Notes: generated from the letters alone by a model not told the origin. A stretch of 64,000 nt of DNA from Anodontia alba (GCA_964016985.1 OZ024827.1:77082335-77146334), one strand, 5' to 3'. Shown: positions 43,190-53,639, counted from the stretch's first letter. Made by a program: numbers and translations.

Positions 43190-43390
43190 CCATTTTAGTC
43201 CCAAAAGGGTAATTGACAAGCAGTGCAGACCCAGATCAGATGCCGGATCTACACTGTTTGCATTAAAACAGGAATTTCTATAATAGGTAGTAGAAATAAA
43301 AACTAAGCAGACACCATGCTTTTTTGGAAATAGACCTGTCTAAACATTTGTGGTAGAAGAGTCCACTCGACTTAAATGAGCTAAGGTTTG
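43190..43390. repeat. P1d-type element, hairpin collapsed
   Basis: 'aacccattttagtcccaaaa' to 'cgacttaaatgagcta'. 'gcagtgcagacccagatcag' runs straight into 'atgccggatctacactgttt'. Confidence 0.66.
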
Positions 43391-43629
43391 ATTGGCTGCA
43401 TTACAGAAGTTCATACACCAAACTTATCTGTAGGAATTGTGAGATTACATCCCAAATAGTTCATTAGATTTACTCAACAGACCAAGTAGGAAATGAATCT
43501 GTCCTGCCCTGGGTTGAGTAAAATATATACACATAGGTTTTGCACAGCAGCACTAAGCATGGAAACTGAAATGTTTTTAAGTGAAGCCAGAGTATCTTAA
43601 AAGAAGAAACACCAACAAAAGACATTAAA

Positions 43630-43800
43630 GAGATGTATTTGGTGATAATTCTGGGATAGTTTTCTCCATTTCTTCATAAAACATATGTTGAAGATACTCA
43701 GAAGCGCTTCACCAAAGCACTTCTAATGAGTACTAAAAATGTAGGTTTTTCTGGAGAAATAAGAAAAATTATCCAAGAATTATCACCACTCACTCATCAT
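43630..43800. mobile_element. P2b hairpin MITE
   Basis: 'atttggtgataattctggga' and 'tatccaagaattatcaccac' are inverted flanks. Apex 'gaagcgcttcaccaaagcac'. Confidence 0.76.
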
Positions 43801-43887
43801 TAACATGTCTTCTGTCCAAAATACTGAATACTTTACCATACTAGGCTCCTCAATGACAACAGCTGCTGAGTTTCCCGATGACTAAAA

Positions 43888-44100
43888 CTGTTAGCCTCTA
43901 CCACTCTCTGGGCTAATTCAGTAGATGACAAATCAAATATATTTTTCTTATTTTTCTAGAAAGCAGGATACGACATTTCATGCAAATTGTTTCCATCAGA
44001 GACAATTTGCATCAAATGTCAAAACCTGTTTTCTAGGAAAAATAATATTTCAAAAATGCCGTCTGCTGAAAATTTTACTCAGCACGCTTAGGATTTAATA
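43888..44100. mobile_element. P3 hairpin MITE next to a splice donor
   Basis: 'ctaccactctctgggctaat' to 'attttactcagcacgcttag'. Arms 'gacatttcatgcaaattgtt'/'agacaatttgcatcaaatgt'. The septin exon starts at 44114. Confidence 0.8.
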
Positions 44101-44113
44101 AGCCAGAACCTAC

Positions 44114-44248
44114 CCATGCCCAGTGGGAGCTATGAAATATAAACAAGTGTGGATTCTTGTGTCAGGGTTGGCTTCACGCACAACCTTTGATTCATGAGAG
44201 AGGTATTCTTCATACTTGGTGTCTATATGGTCTATAACTGGTTGCCAA
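44114..44248 (-). CDS. SEPTIN7: Septin exon: GTPase core after switch II
   Basis: 135 bp. It reads [20 protein letters not shown] then [20 protein letters not shown] and [16 protein letters not shown] and [11 protein letters not shown] are septin signatures; the latter precedes the helix leading to G4. Acceptor 'atttcag', donor 'gtaggt'. It starts by completing the Cys codon and ends in phase 2. A P3 hairpin element ends about 14 bp past the donor. Confidence 0.94.
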
Positions 44249-44503
44249 CTGAAATATACAACAAACACAGAATGACATCAATGTCTGCTTCATGAAAACA
44301 AGAATCATTCAAACTCAACTGGCATACAATTATTTAACTCAGCTGGCATACAATTATTTAAAGCAATTTGATTGGCCAAGATCAATTTGACAACAGGCTT
44401 AATACTTTGATAAATCCACTGAGCAGGAATCCAGAAACTATTTTCTTCGCACAAATTTCTAAAATGAGTTATTTTACCTATATTATTGACGTAAATATGA
44501 CCT

Positions 44504-44806
44504 TGTTTGTGTTGAGGTTTTACGGCCCAGTCAACCCAATGGGGTCATGTCGAGCGCGGTCAGTTTACCTAACCACACGTTTACTGGGCAGGCTTAGTCC
44601 TCTAAGCGGTTAACCAGTATTGTGCACATTCTTTCGCCAGAAACTGACAACTGCCCTTCTTGAATCAGCGGAAGGGAGAGAATGACCGTAGAAAATATTT
44701 CATGATCAATCTCCACGAAAGAATGTCGCCGACCTCGGCGGGGGTTGAACCCGCGACCTCCTGGTCTCCAGTCGGACGGCGCATCCAACAGAGCCACCGA
44801 GGCCGG
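44504..44806 (-). mobile_element. tRNA-headed SINE, youngest full copy
   Basis: 303 bp within a perfect 14-bp TSD 'cgtaaatatgacct' (44490-44503, 44807-44820). Minus-strand reading: head 'ggcctcggtggctctgttgg', B box 'gggttcaaccccc', body, and a tail ending '..aaacctcaacacaaaca' with no long poly(A). The tail suggests a partner LINE that recognises a specific 3' end. Confidence 0.93.
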
Positions 44807-44821
44807 CGTAAATATGACCTA

Positions 44822-45000
44822 GTAGGAATTATGAGAAATGAATTTTATTTTTGTGGATTTTATCAATGTGTACATGCTGGCGTGAAATTATACTCACAAA
44901 CTGAATAAAGCCCTTCAGGATTTATTCAGTTTGTGTGTGATTTGCCAAGGTTTACATGTCCATAAAATTCACAAAAATTCACAGAAATTCATTTCTATAA
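44822..45000. repeat. Inverted repeat with short hairpin
   Basis: 'cacaaactgaataaa' and 'tttattcagtttgtg' pair around 'gcccttcagga'. Outer 'gaaatgaattttatttttgt' faces 'cacagaaattcatttct'. Seen once in this window. Confidence 0.65.
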
Positions 45001-45089
45001 TGCAAAATATCCTGACTGTGGAATCTGCCATCATAGTGAAGTAATGACCCTTGACTTTGGCAATCCTAGTTAATTATTCAAGTATGTCC

Positions 45090-45320
45090 ATTTAAGGGGC
45101 ACTGATCCACTTCTAAAGGAGGCAGCTACATGTATGTCCACATCATTTCTGCCTCCCTCCTGAAAAAAAGCCTACTTTACAAGGAAAGAATTTGCTCCCA
45201 AACAGAACATTATACGATCTTTCCTTGTACAGTAGACCCCTTTTCAGGGCATGAATGTATTGGAAAGCAAACAGAAATCAAAAAAAGTTACCTCCCTTGT
45301 AAACATTGGCAGAAAAACTA
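45090..45320. mobile_element. P5 hairpin MITE, apex altered
   Basis: 'ctgcctccctcctgaaaaaa' to 'ttacctcccttgtaaacatt'. The core 'acaaggaaagaatttgctcc' faces 'gatctttccttgtacag', with a rearranged apex. Confidence 0.72.
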
Positions 45321-45352
45321 CCAAGTGTATTCAACATCCCCAAACTGAATTC

Positions 45353-45521
45353 TGGGCCCAGTTGTTCAAAGCTAACGATGTCGTTAGTTAACGATTCGTT
45401 AAAATTTACATCGAGTGATACGCAAATATGCTGAAATTTTTTGCTGAACAGTTAAAACAGTTAACGAAATGACCCTTAACGAACTCGTTAAGCTAACGAC
45501 GCTTTGAACAACCGGGCCCAG
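45353..45521. mobile_element. P6 MITE lacking its central hairpin
   Basis: Ends 'tgggcccagttgttcaaagc' and 'gctttgaacaaccgggccca' are inverted. Compared with 53854-54097, the whole 'aaatgtgagtagctttt' hairpin is gone, the break falling right after 'ttttttgctgaa'. Confidence 0.84.
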
Positions 45522-45799
45522 ATTACTATTTTGGAATTAAGATATCATATTTACCCTGAATATTTGGACACGCAGCTCCAGACAAGTTATTTTTTCAGCT
45601 GAAAGGCATTGATATTTGAGCCAGCGCACGACAAAACCAACAAAATGGCATGTGTGCCCAGCAAAAACTCAGATCAGCCTGGGCGTCCCTCCAGTCAAAA
45701 GATACGTATGTCATAAGATACAGTTTCTCCTGACATGAAGTATATGATTCAGGGGTGAGAATAGTCTCTAATAATCAATCCAGAAATCTAAAAAATTCA

Positions 45800-46005
45800 A
45801 TCCAAAAAACTACTAATATTTTTCCTATTCCTCAGTAAAAACGTATGTTGTGGGTACTCAATAGAAGCCCGTGCCTCTGCAGAGGCACTTCTAATGAGTA
45901 CCCACATGTTTTTAGAGGTGCTTCTAATGAATACTCACGACATATGTTTTTATTGAGGAATAAGAAAAATTACTATGTGGATACCCGCTCTTATCTGGAG
46001 CGATT
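45800..46005. mobile_element. P2a hairpin MITE with duplicated right arm
   Basis: Left arm 'acgtatgttgtgggtactca'. The first right arm is 'gcacttctaatgagtaccca', then a second partial right arm 'tgcttctaatgaatactcac'. The end is 'gctcttatctggagc'. Confidence 0.74.
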
Positions 46006-46039
46006 GATCTGGAGACCCTTCTTACATGTACTTGGAGCT

Positions 46040-46260
46040 ATGCTATATGCTGTGCAAACTGGGAAAAAGGCCCTTATGCCAAATGCAAACAATGAAGGCC
46101 CAGATCAGCGCATTTGTACTGTCTGATCTGAGCATTCTTTGTAGGCATATTATTCTACAGTTTCTATTGATTCTGTAAGTGGGAAATGAAAGTTCTAATC
46201 TAGGCCTGTGTTTGCAAATTGCATATGGGCCCATTTTCATAAGGGCATTAATATATCTTT
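46040..46260. repeat. P8 hairpin element, hairpin decayed
   Basis: 'gggaaaaaggcccttatgcc' and 'ccattttcataagggcatta' are inverted ends. 'caatgaaggcccagatcagc' is kept, with the right arm of the pair changed. Confidence 0.68.
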
Positions 46261-46261
46261 C

Positions 46262-46435
46262 AGATAAATATTTTTTCTTATTGAATATTCCTCCATCAAA
46301 ACGTATGTTCTGTGTACTCACCTCAGTGAGGTAATTGTAATGAGTACAACAACTGATGTTTTTGTAGCGATATTAGACAGAACACTTTTTTTTTGGGAAA
46401 AAAAAAAACAACAACAAAAAACTCTTTGTATCTTA
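46262..46435. repeat. P2 hairpin element, diverged
   Basis: 'aacgtatgttctgtgtactc' and 'gagtacaacaactgatgttt' around 'acctcagtgaggt'. Confidence 0.62.
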
Positions 46436-46439
46436 AGCT

Positions 46440-46650
46440 ATTTTTAAACCATACTTATTCTATATTTTTGCACAGGAAGGCCTAAGCAAACAGTGAAGAC
46501 CATGATCAGACAGCTCCTAAAAGGAGTAGTCTGATCAGGATCTATACTGTTTGCGATTCTGTTTAATTTTGGACACTTCTCCAAGATGATCATCATTCAA
46601 GATAGGCATGGTATGGAGCCGTTCAGGTTTCCAAATATTTAGAGTAATAT
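46440..46650. repeat. P1b hairpin element
   Basis: 'gcaaacagtgaagaccatga' with inner stem 'cagacagctcct'/'aggagtagtctg' and right arm 'atcaggatctatactgtttg'. Confidence 0.72.
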
Positions 46651-46659
46651 ATACAACAT

Positions 46660-46905
46660 ATATGATGCTCAATATGGGGAAAAAAAGCCCTTATGCCAAA
46701 TGTGAACAGCTAGAGTCCAGATGAGCATGTGCATCAATGCAGACTGATCTAGACATTCTCTGTTGACGTATACTACAATATCCATTGATTCTGAAAAAGG
46801 ACAATGAAGGCCCAGATCAGCCTGCGCAAATGCGCAGGCTGATCAGGGCCTGCATTGCCCACAAATTGCATAAGGACCCTTTTCATCCTGGTAGTCTGAG
46901 TGCTT
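46660..46905. mobile_element. P8 hairpin MITE
   Basis: 'ggggaaaaaaagcccttatg' and 'cataaggacccttttcatcc' are the ends. The hairpin 'aggcccagatcagcctgcgc' / 'gcgcaggctgatcagggcct' around 'aaat' is near perfect (46808-46851). Confidence 0.77.
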
Positions 46906-47029
46906 TAACAGATGTTCAATCTGATATAACTTGCTATGGGTAAAGTGTAATAAATGAGCCTTTGTATGATGCATGTGCAAATACAGATCAACTGTACACT
47001 TTGGTTTTATTCTAGACAAGTTCAATTTT

Positions 47030-47322
47030 GAGATGGAGTTTTACGGCCCAGTCAACTCTGTTGAGGTCATGTTGAGCTAGTCAACTGACCAATTCACACT
47101 TTAATGGGCAGGCTTAGTCATCTAAGCAGTAAAACAGTGCTTGTGCACGTGTTCATCAGTCACTGACAACTGCCCTTCTTGAATCAGAGGAAGGCGAAGA
47201 ATGGCCAACGTCATGAATGATCAATCTCTATTAAATAAAATTACGTAGCTTAGATAGGGCTCGAACTTGCAACCCTAGGACTGCAGTGTGACGCACTACC
47301 AATTGCTCTATGGTGCTCAGCT
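47030..47322 (-). mobile_element. SINE, older subfamily with a different tRNA head
   Basis: The body matches the main SINE ('gccagtcaactctgttgagg'-type text, 'cccttcttgaatcagagg'). The head, read on the minus strand, has A-box-like 'tagagcaattggtagtgc' and B-box-like 'caagttcgagccct'. This suggests replacement of the tRNA part within one SINE lineage. Confidence 0.8.
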
Positions 47323-47374
47323 AGCTGTTAATAAGTATCTTTTTGTCAAAAGAGATTCAGACTAAATGATAAGA

Positions 47375-47435
47375 AAATATATTATTTTCAAAATGCTGTC
47401 TGTCAAAATGTTTTTCCAGCATGCAAAGATTTAAG
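47375..47435. repeat. P3 right end
   Basis: 'tattttcaaaatgctgtctg' then 'tttttccagcatgcaaag'. Lone end, hairpin missing. Confidence 0.5.
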
Positions 47436-47502
47436 ATTTACCCAAATTATTAATGTAGAAAAGGAAAGCACCCAATTTGGCAAAGGGAGGCAATTTACTT
47501 AC

Positions 47503-47603
47503 CAATTACTATTATCTACTGCATCACCAAACCCTGGGGTATCCACTATTGTAAGTCGTAACTGAACACCATTCTCTTTTAAAACTACATTTGTTTTATC
47601 AAC
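47503..47603 (-). CDS. SEPTIN7: Septin exon: G3 / switch II
   Basis: 101 bp between the acceptor 'tttcag' and the donor 'gtaagt'. It encodes [20 protein letters not shown] then [20 protein letters not shown] is the septin G3 motif that contacts Mg2+ and the gamma-phosphate. It starts in phase 0 and ends in phase 2, inside a Cys codon completed by the next exon. The intron upstream of it, of 14.2 kb, is the largest visible. Confidence 0.94.
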
Positions 47604-47819
47604 CTGAAAATATATATGGGCTGCATAAAGCAAAAACTGCCTTCCAAAAAATGCACAAAATGCAGATTCTGATTCTCCTGCTTTTGTTAAAGGTATCATC
47701 CAGGCCATTTATACATTCTGTAGTATCCAATGATTCCAGCAGCGGACATTTATGGCCCTGATCAGACTGTGTGGATGTGCAAGCTGATCTGGATGGTTGC
47801 TGTCCACATATTACATAGC

Positions 47820-48000
47820 AACATAAGGTGCTGTTTCCATCCGAAAAATACTGATATCTTTCTTATTTCTTCACGAAAACATATGTTGTGGGTACTCATT
47901 AGAAGCTCTTCAGCGAGGCGCTTCTAGTGAGTACCCACAACATATGTTTTTGTAGCGAAATAAAAATATTATGTGGATACCCCCTCTTATCTGATATTAA
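47820..48000. mobile_element. P2a hairpin MITE
   Basis: Arms 'cacgaaaacatatgttgtgg' and 'cacaacatatgtttttgtag' around 'agctcttcagcgaggcgctt'. The left terminus is replaced by unrelated sequence. Confidence 0.78.
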
Positions 48001-48044
48001 CTGAGGACTCATTTTTGGGCTGCCCATATGGGGGCACAATGTGA

Positions 48045-48237
48045 AAAAACATACCTTCTGACATTTATGCATCCAACCAAATACTCATCCATGCAGTCTG
48101 ATTTATCTTTGTTGTCCAGATGAAGAAACTTTGCATCCTTGCTATCCAAAATGTGGTCAGTGAAGATTCTGATCAGACTGGGAATGCTCAGGTAGATCTG
48201 AATCTTCACTAGGAGCATTTGTCTGAAGATACATTTT
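48045..48237. repeat. P7 hairpin element
   Basis: 'acataccttctgacatttat' and 'ggagcatttgtctgaagata' ends. 'atgaagaaactttgcatcct' as in the 17.6-kb copy. Confidence 0.62.
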
Positions 48238-48240
48238 CTA

Positions 48241-48477
48241 ATGTTGCAGCTAACGACGTTGTTAATTAATGATTCTTTAAAATTTACATCAAGTGATACA
48301 CAAATATGCTGAAATTTTTTGCTGAAAAAAATGTGAGTAGCTTTTGCAGTGTAAAAGCTACTCACATTTTTTCAGCAAAAAATATCAGAATATTGTATAT
48401 TGAATCCGCTAAAACAGTTAACGAAATGACCCTTAACGAGCTCGTTAAGCTAACGACACTTTGAACAACTGGGCCCT
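48241..48477. mobile_element. P6 MITE with hairpin, left end lost
   Basis: Hairpin 'aatgtgagtagcttttgca' / 'taaaagctactcacatttt' is near perfect. Right end 'ctttgaacaactgggccc'; the left 'gggcccagttgttcaaa' is missing. Confidence 0.82.
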
Positions 48478-48569
48478 GGTCTTTCAACCATTAGACAGAT
48501 AAACATTTCATTTCACACACAGAATTACAAGTAATAGGTACATGGCATTCCAGTCTGTGAAAACTAACA

Positions 48570-49100
48570 AAAATATTTCAATATGACACAGATGCCCCCG
48601 CCCAGGAGCCATCCTCACCCGTAAACAAGCATTCTGCAAAAAGTGAAGTTGAAAAAGGGCCACAACTTCCCTAAATAACTGGCGGATTTTACACTAAATC
48701 TAACCTGACCTATATTTTATAATTACATACCTGTGTATAAGTTATGAATCCCTAACACTAATCTTTTCAAAAGATATCAGCTGGAAACCATTTTTCATAC
48801 ATATGGACGGAACAATGAAAAGGGCCATAACTCCCATAATAATCGATGTTAATCTTAATCGAACTTGACCTATATTCTATGATTATATATCTGTGTATAA
48901 AATACGAATCCAATACACTAATTTTTTCAAAAGATATCAAATGGAAACGGGAAACAAGCATTTTGCAAAATATGAAGTTGGAAAAGGGCCATAACTCCAA
49001 TAATAATTGGCTGATATGAACTATACGAACTTAACCTATATTTTATGATTATATACCTGTGTATAAAATATGAATCCAATACACTAATCTTTTCAAAAAC
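48570..49100. repeat. Tandem repeat of about 160 bp, three units
   Basis: 'aaagggccataactcc'-type boxes recur near 48655, 48819 and 48976. 'acctatattttatgattata' and 'aatacactaatcttttcaaa' recur in step. The opening 'cacagatgcccccgccc' links it to K/T2-type elements. Confidence 0.75.
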
Positions 49101-49105
49101 CATTT

Positions 49106-49175
49106 TTCATGTTTGTTTGTGTTGAGGTTTTAGGGCCCAGTCAACCCAGTTGGGTCATGTCGAGCGTGGTCATAT
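49106..49175 (-). repeat. SINE 3' fragment
   Basis: 'gtgttgaggttttagggccc' to 'catgtcgagcgtggtca'. It ends abruptly just before the large inverted-repeat element. Confidence 0.75.
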
Positions 49176-50478
49176 GTACGGACGTGACAGGCCTACGTAC
49201 CTATATCACCCAGGGAAACCCGATACCGGGATATCGGAGGTTGCGAGATTTCGGAGGTAAACAAATGACGTCATCCAGCGACAGGGTATTTACTTATCCA
49301 TTTTTGATAGCTTATATCTTAATAATTTGATAAAGAAGCTGAGTTGTTCGTTCTAGAGACATAATAATGAATATGTTAAAGCAAATATTTCCTTTCTCTG
49401 CTACTTTGTGGAGGTGAAAACGACATTTGAACCAAGATGATATATTTTTCATCTCATTTTTTGCCTTTTCGACGGCTACCAGCCCCATCATGGTAAATGA
49501 CATGTTGGTTTATTATTGCCCAAGGATGGACTTATCTTTTCTTCGACTGTCTTCATAGTTGTTTCAGTTTATCAACAAAAAATAACGCCTCCGGATGAAA
49601 TTTAAAGCAAGTACTAGCGAAATTTTGGATAACGGAATATTCGAAGTTACATTAACACATGATGCTGTGGATCTCGGAGGGACTGTTGCTGGATTTCGGA
49701 GGCACTGAAAATTGACGGAGTGAGTTCTGTCTAAAAAAGCAATATAAATTAAAATCTGCTCGCAAAATATGGTCCTAAGCCTGAATGCATACTAGTGTCT
49801 CTTTTTGTAGCAATTTTAATAGGGTTTGATTGGTTTGAAGGAGAGTTTAATCTAATAATATTACTAGAACCAATGCCATTACGTTTAAGAATTTATATGC
49901 AATAAAACAGCTTTTCGCTGCAAAAATGATGTTCTGTATGTGAAACGTGATATTTTCCTACCTAAGTTTCGATTGAAATGTTGATTTTGGAAACTCATAA
50001 GAACCGCAGCGCCGATGTGGTGCCAACGAGTGCCATCAGATCAGAAATAATAAACGTAACGTTACCACTGTAAATCTATGATATATCAATTATTTATAGC
50101 AATATCCCAACTCGGCACAATATTCACCAATATCAGTACAAAAACTCTATAATAAAGTTAACAACAGGTGCTTATTCGTCCATCGGACTGACATTTGTAT
50201 ATCTAATTACAAGAATCTATCTATTTTCTTATACTGAGTCGTTCATATTTGACCATTACCTGTGTTAGGTGGGTCGCTTAATTTAGAATTTAGCAACAAC
50301 AACAACAATAATAATAATAATAGTAATAATCACACGATGAGCTCTTTAAAAATGTTTACAATCTGTTAAGAAGCATACCTCTGAGTCCCAGTCTATACCA
50401 CACGGGCTTTCAACTCCTCTGCAGTCTAAGCATCTACCACAGCAGAGGCAAGACCATTCTACTGTGCTGAGGAATAGT

Positions 50479-51370
50479 TCAAGGAAAGAAAGAATTCTTC
50501 AGGGCATCATTATAGGCCTGGTTACTACGGTACTGCGTGCTGTTTAATTTCGATGCCCTTGTTTGAGTTGAACCAGTTACAGGGGTCAAATATCTATTTG
50601 TGTTAAAAGACACTATATCAATGTGTATCTTATAAATGAAGGTTAAAGAGGACTGCTTACGACGGGTCTTCAGGGATGGCCATTCTAACTCAACAAGCAT
50701 ATCGCCTTCGCTACTTCTATTCCGCCATCGCCAAAAGGTCCATCGAGCAGCCGTTCTCTGGACCTCAACCTGCTGAATCTGAATTTTAACATGGGGGTGC
50801 CAAACAGGTGACGCATACTCAAGTTGAGGGCGAACCAATGTTTTGTATGCAACAGGCTTTGTCTGCCTAGGAGCAAAGGCCAAATTGCGTCTAAAAATAC
50901 TCCTAATGCCATAGTTGTTTTTGATGTTGACACCGAGCGAGATTGTGATGGTGATACCCAGTTATTTAGCAGATTAAACCTGCTGCAGTGTGTGCTCGTG
51001 TAGTGAGTTATCAAACTTAATCTGCTTATCAGGGCGGTGGCGTGTCACCCTCATTGAATGATATTTGGCTACACTGATCTTCATCTGCCAATCGGTTTTC
51101 CAACGTGCTAGGCTATCACGATAAGACAGTCAGACGGAGTATATATATTCCTATAAAACACAACCATCAGCAAAGAAACGAACAGATGACCTGATAATAT
51201 CAGGACGATCATTAATAAATACCAAGAAAAGGACAGGTCCAAACATCTAATCTTGGGGAACACCAGATAAATCTACCACTTCCAATCGTCGGTAAAATTA
51301 GTAGTTCTGAGACCATTGAAAAATCCATGGAGTGTCTGACCAACCAAACGATGAAACGAGACCTGTACCC
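50479..51370 (-). pseudogene. LINE ORF2 fragment inside the 3.33-kb element
   Basis: Minus-strand blocks in order: decayed VPQ box with FGPVLFLVFIND, SSVRFFAD followed by Gly (the second Asp of FADD is lost), WKTDWQMKISVAKYHSMRV, then LAFAPRQTKPVAYKTLVRPQ and LEYASPVWHPHVKIQ, and LVELEWPSLKTRRKQ. This is the RT-to-C-terminal half of the same general LINE type as at 1-802. Stops and frameshifts are present. Confidence 0.83.
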
Positions 51371-51654
51371 CTTTCGGGCCAATTATTTTAAAAAGCATGC
51401 AGGTTTGGCCATAAAATCACTTTACATTCCTTAATTTTGCATCCCCCATCGGCATTTTGTTGGCATCTGTGTCCCCTTTAAGAATAGCCAAGAATCCACA
51501 CACCCGCCCTTTCCATTTCAAAAGTCTGTGTATTGGCCTGGAAACTCACCAAAGCCACAAAACGTTGTGACGAACAAATATGAAAACATGCAGAATGAAA
51601 TTTTCATGTCTTAAAAAATACAAACTTTTCAGAAAGAAAACTGTTAATTTTCGT

Positions 51655-51860
51655 ATTATTATTATTTTTTTTCCATCGAGGCGGTTCTAACGATAACCCG
51701 CAACCAATGTTTTATAGCAGAAACGACGTGGTTCTTAAGAGTACCTCGATACATAAAAAAAAAAAAAAAAGATTTATAGCCCTGCAATCCCCATTTTTTC
51801 TATATGAAGTCGTGTTTGTTACCGGCCTTTTCATTACGAAGGCTGGTTATCTTGATGTTT
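51655..51860. repeat. P2c element, degenerate
   Basis: 'catcgaggcggttctaacga', 'ccaatgttttatagcagaaa', 'ccccattttttctatatgaa', 'ccttttcattacgaagg'. It lies inside the 3.33-kb element. Confidence 0.58.
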
Positions 51861-52544
51861 TATCTTGATAAATCTGTGGCACATTATTTCATTTATTCTT
51901 TGCCAGTCAGCATAAACGCTTAGTTCGCTTGCTACATGCCACTCCTGACGATTCAGGTAATCGTCTTCAACATATAAAACCAGGTAAGATCACGTTTCAG
52001 AAAAGCTGTAGCCGCTTTAAGAAGAACACAAAATTTCCTTTCCTCCGATATCCCGTTAACCAATATAAATCTGTCCTCCGACATCCCTGCATCATATCTC
52101 CGACATCCTGTTACCAATGAATATGACAACAACCCTAAGGAAATCTAAAAAATCTGCCACTTTAGTAATTTTTTCACATCTGCTATTTCTTGCATTTTAT
52201 AGAAAGGTTCTAGATTATACAGACATATATACTCCATGAAAAAGCTTTACAGGATAAAAGCTATAAACAATTGAAAATGGATTTTGGGTAAAAGAGAAGA
52301 AAATTTCCTTTTCAAGCATGATTTGGAATAAATAGGAGGATACTTTATATTGAAATGCCACTTTCATATATTATACTATTCAATTGAGAAAATATAGGTT
52401 ACGTTGCTTATCCTCCAGAAGCACTTTTTTGATCATTAAAAGAGGGTAAATACATACACTGTCGCTGGATGACATCATTTGTTTACCTACGAAATCTAGC
52501 AACCTCCGATATCCCGATATCGGGTTTCCCTGGGTGTATATGCT

Positions 52545-52630
52545 CCCCTACTGAAAATGGCAGGGGCATAATAAGAAACATATCAGTTTGCCGGCTGCTG
52601 AATTTACCCATAGCATGCTTGGCGTTAACC
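52545..52630. repeat. P3 right end
   Basis: 'atcagtttgccggctgctga' then 'tttacccatagcatgcttgg'. Confidence 0.55.
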
Positions 52631-52847
52631 AAGTATACCAAATGCTAAGAAACAAAGGAGGCATAATTAATTGATATTTCTCACAAACTGAAGATAGCTC
52701 ACAGGTGAACATGTCATTGTTGTTTCTATTAGCATGTGCAAGGTTTTCATCACCAAAAAGAAAATAGCAGAAAAAATACTGAAAGCATCAAGAAGTAATT
52801 AGAAACTTGTTTAATGCAGATGGAAACAGAGTATGACTCACATCTAG

Positions 52848-53150
52848 AAACCCTTAACATTACCACTCTCTGGGTAAAAACCCTAAACATTACTGCTCTC
52901 TGGGTAAAAACCCTAAACATTACCACTCTCTGGGTAAAAACCTTAAGCTTTACCACTCTCTGTGCTACTAATTCAGCAGATGACAAACTGATATTAACTT
53001 TCTTATTTTCCAAGAAAATAGGCTCTGAAAGTGTCTTCTTTGGAGACAATTTGCATGAAATGTCAAAGCCGCTATTTTCTGGAAAAAAATAAGAAAAATA
53101 TTTCAAAATGCTGTCTGCTGAAATTTTTACCCAGCATACAGAGCTTAACC
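52848..53150. mobile_element. P3 MITE with its left end tandemly repeated four times
   Basis: A 30-bp unit, 'aacattaccactctctgggt' plus 'aaaaacccta', occurs four times (52857-52967). The normal P3 body follows, with a shortened hairpin ('gtctcc' region cut) and right end 'aaatttttacccagcataca'. The amplified end gives a spurious open frame on the minus strand. Confidence 0.82.
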
Positions 53151-53346
53151 CTAGTACTGCTGAACCCAGATATACCCTGCTTTTGCAAACAGTGCAGATC
53201 CAGATCAATTGGCTTCTGATCTGGATCTGCACTGTTTGCTGTTATGTGAATTTATAGCAACAATTCGGATGAAGTAATCTGACAATCTGCAATTTAGAAG
53301 TGGGCGTGGCATCTTAAATTAATTTATTCAGCAGGACTAGGGTTAA
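53146..53346. mobile_element. P1c MITE, hairpin shortened
   Basis: 'aaccctagtactgctgaacc' and 'ttcagcaggactagggttaa' are the ends. 'cagatccagatcaattggct' runs directly into 'tctgatctggatctgcactg'. Confidence 0.8.
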
Positions 53347-53349
53347 AGC

Positions 53350-53510
53350 ACCATTCAAAATTGTCGAAGGAGATATTATATTTTTTCATTTATTTATTTG
53401 TCATGGAAGATAATGCTTAAATATACTGCAGAGGAAAATCCTTATTTTCTCTGAAAAATAGAAAAGAATTACAATGTTATCTGCAGCTGTCATGTTTGGT
53501 GCTTTGTTTA
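53350..53510. repeat. P4 element, diverged
   Basis: 'tgtcatggaagataatgctt' and 'ttatctgcagctgtcatgt'. Arms decayed. Confidence 0.45.
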
Positions 53511-53639
53511 ATTTGTTCGAGTTGGAGTTTATGGCCTAGTCAACACTGTTAAGGTCATGTCAAGCCAGTCAGTTCACACACACTTTCCTTGAGTAGGCTT
53601 AATTTAAGCGGCTAATCAGTACTTGTGTACATGAAGACC

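Larger units (their letters stand above)
49207..52536. mobile_element. 3.33-kb DNA element with about 90-bp terminal inverted repeats
   Basis: Left end 49207-49294 and right end 52449-52536 are inverted copies with few mismatches. They start 'cacccagggaaacccgat' and contain palindromic 'cccgatatcggg' (right copy) and 'gacgtcatccagcgacag'. A 5-bp duplication 'tatat' (49202-49206, 52537-52541) flanks it. Further 'tcggagg' motifs lie subterminally (about 49676, 49692; inverted at about 52041, 52077, 52097), as for transposase-binding sites. No transposase frame was found. It carries a LINE fragment. The superfamily is not recognised. Confidence 0.88.

Noticed and set aside
50479..50883. Functional host gene with a 134-codon frame
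   Set aside because: LEYASPVWHPH and ELEWPSLKTRR are LINE ORF2 C-terminal motifs; upstream blocks are broken and the FADD box has lost an Asp.
52750..53232. 160-codon frame with VFTQRVVMFRV repeats
   Set aside because: It is the four-fold repeated P3 terminus and a P1c element read through.
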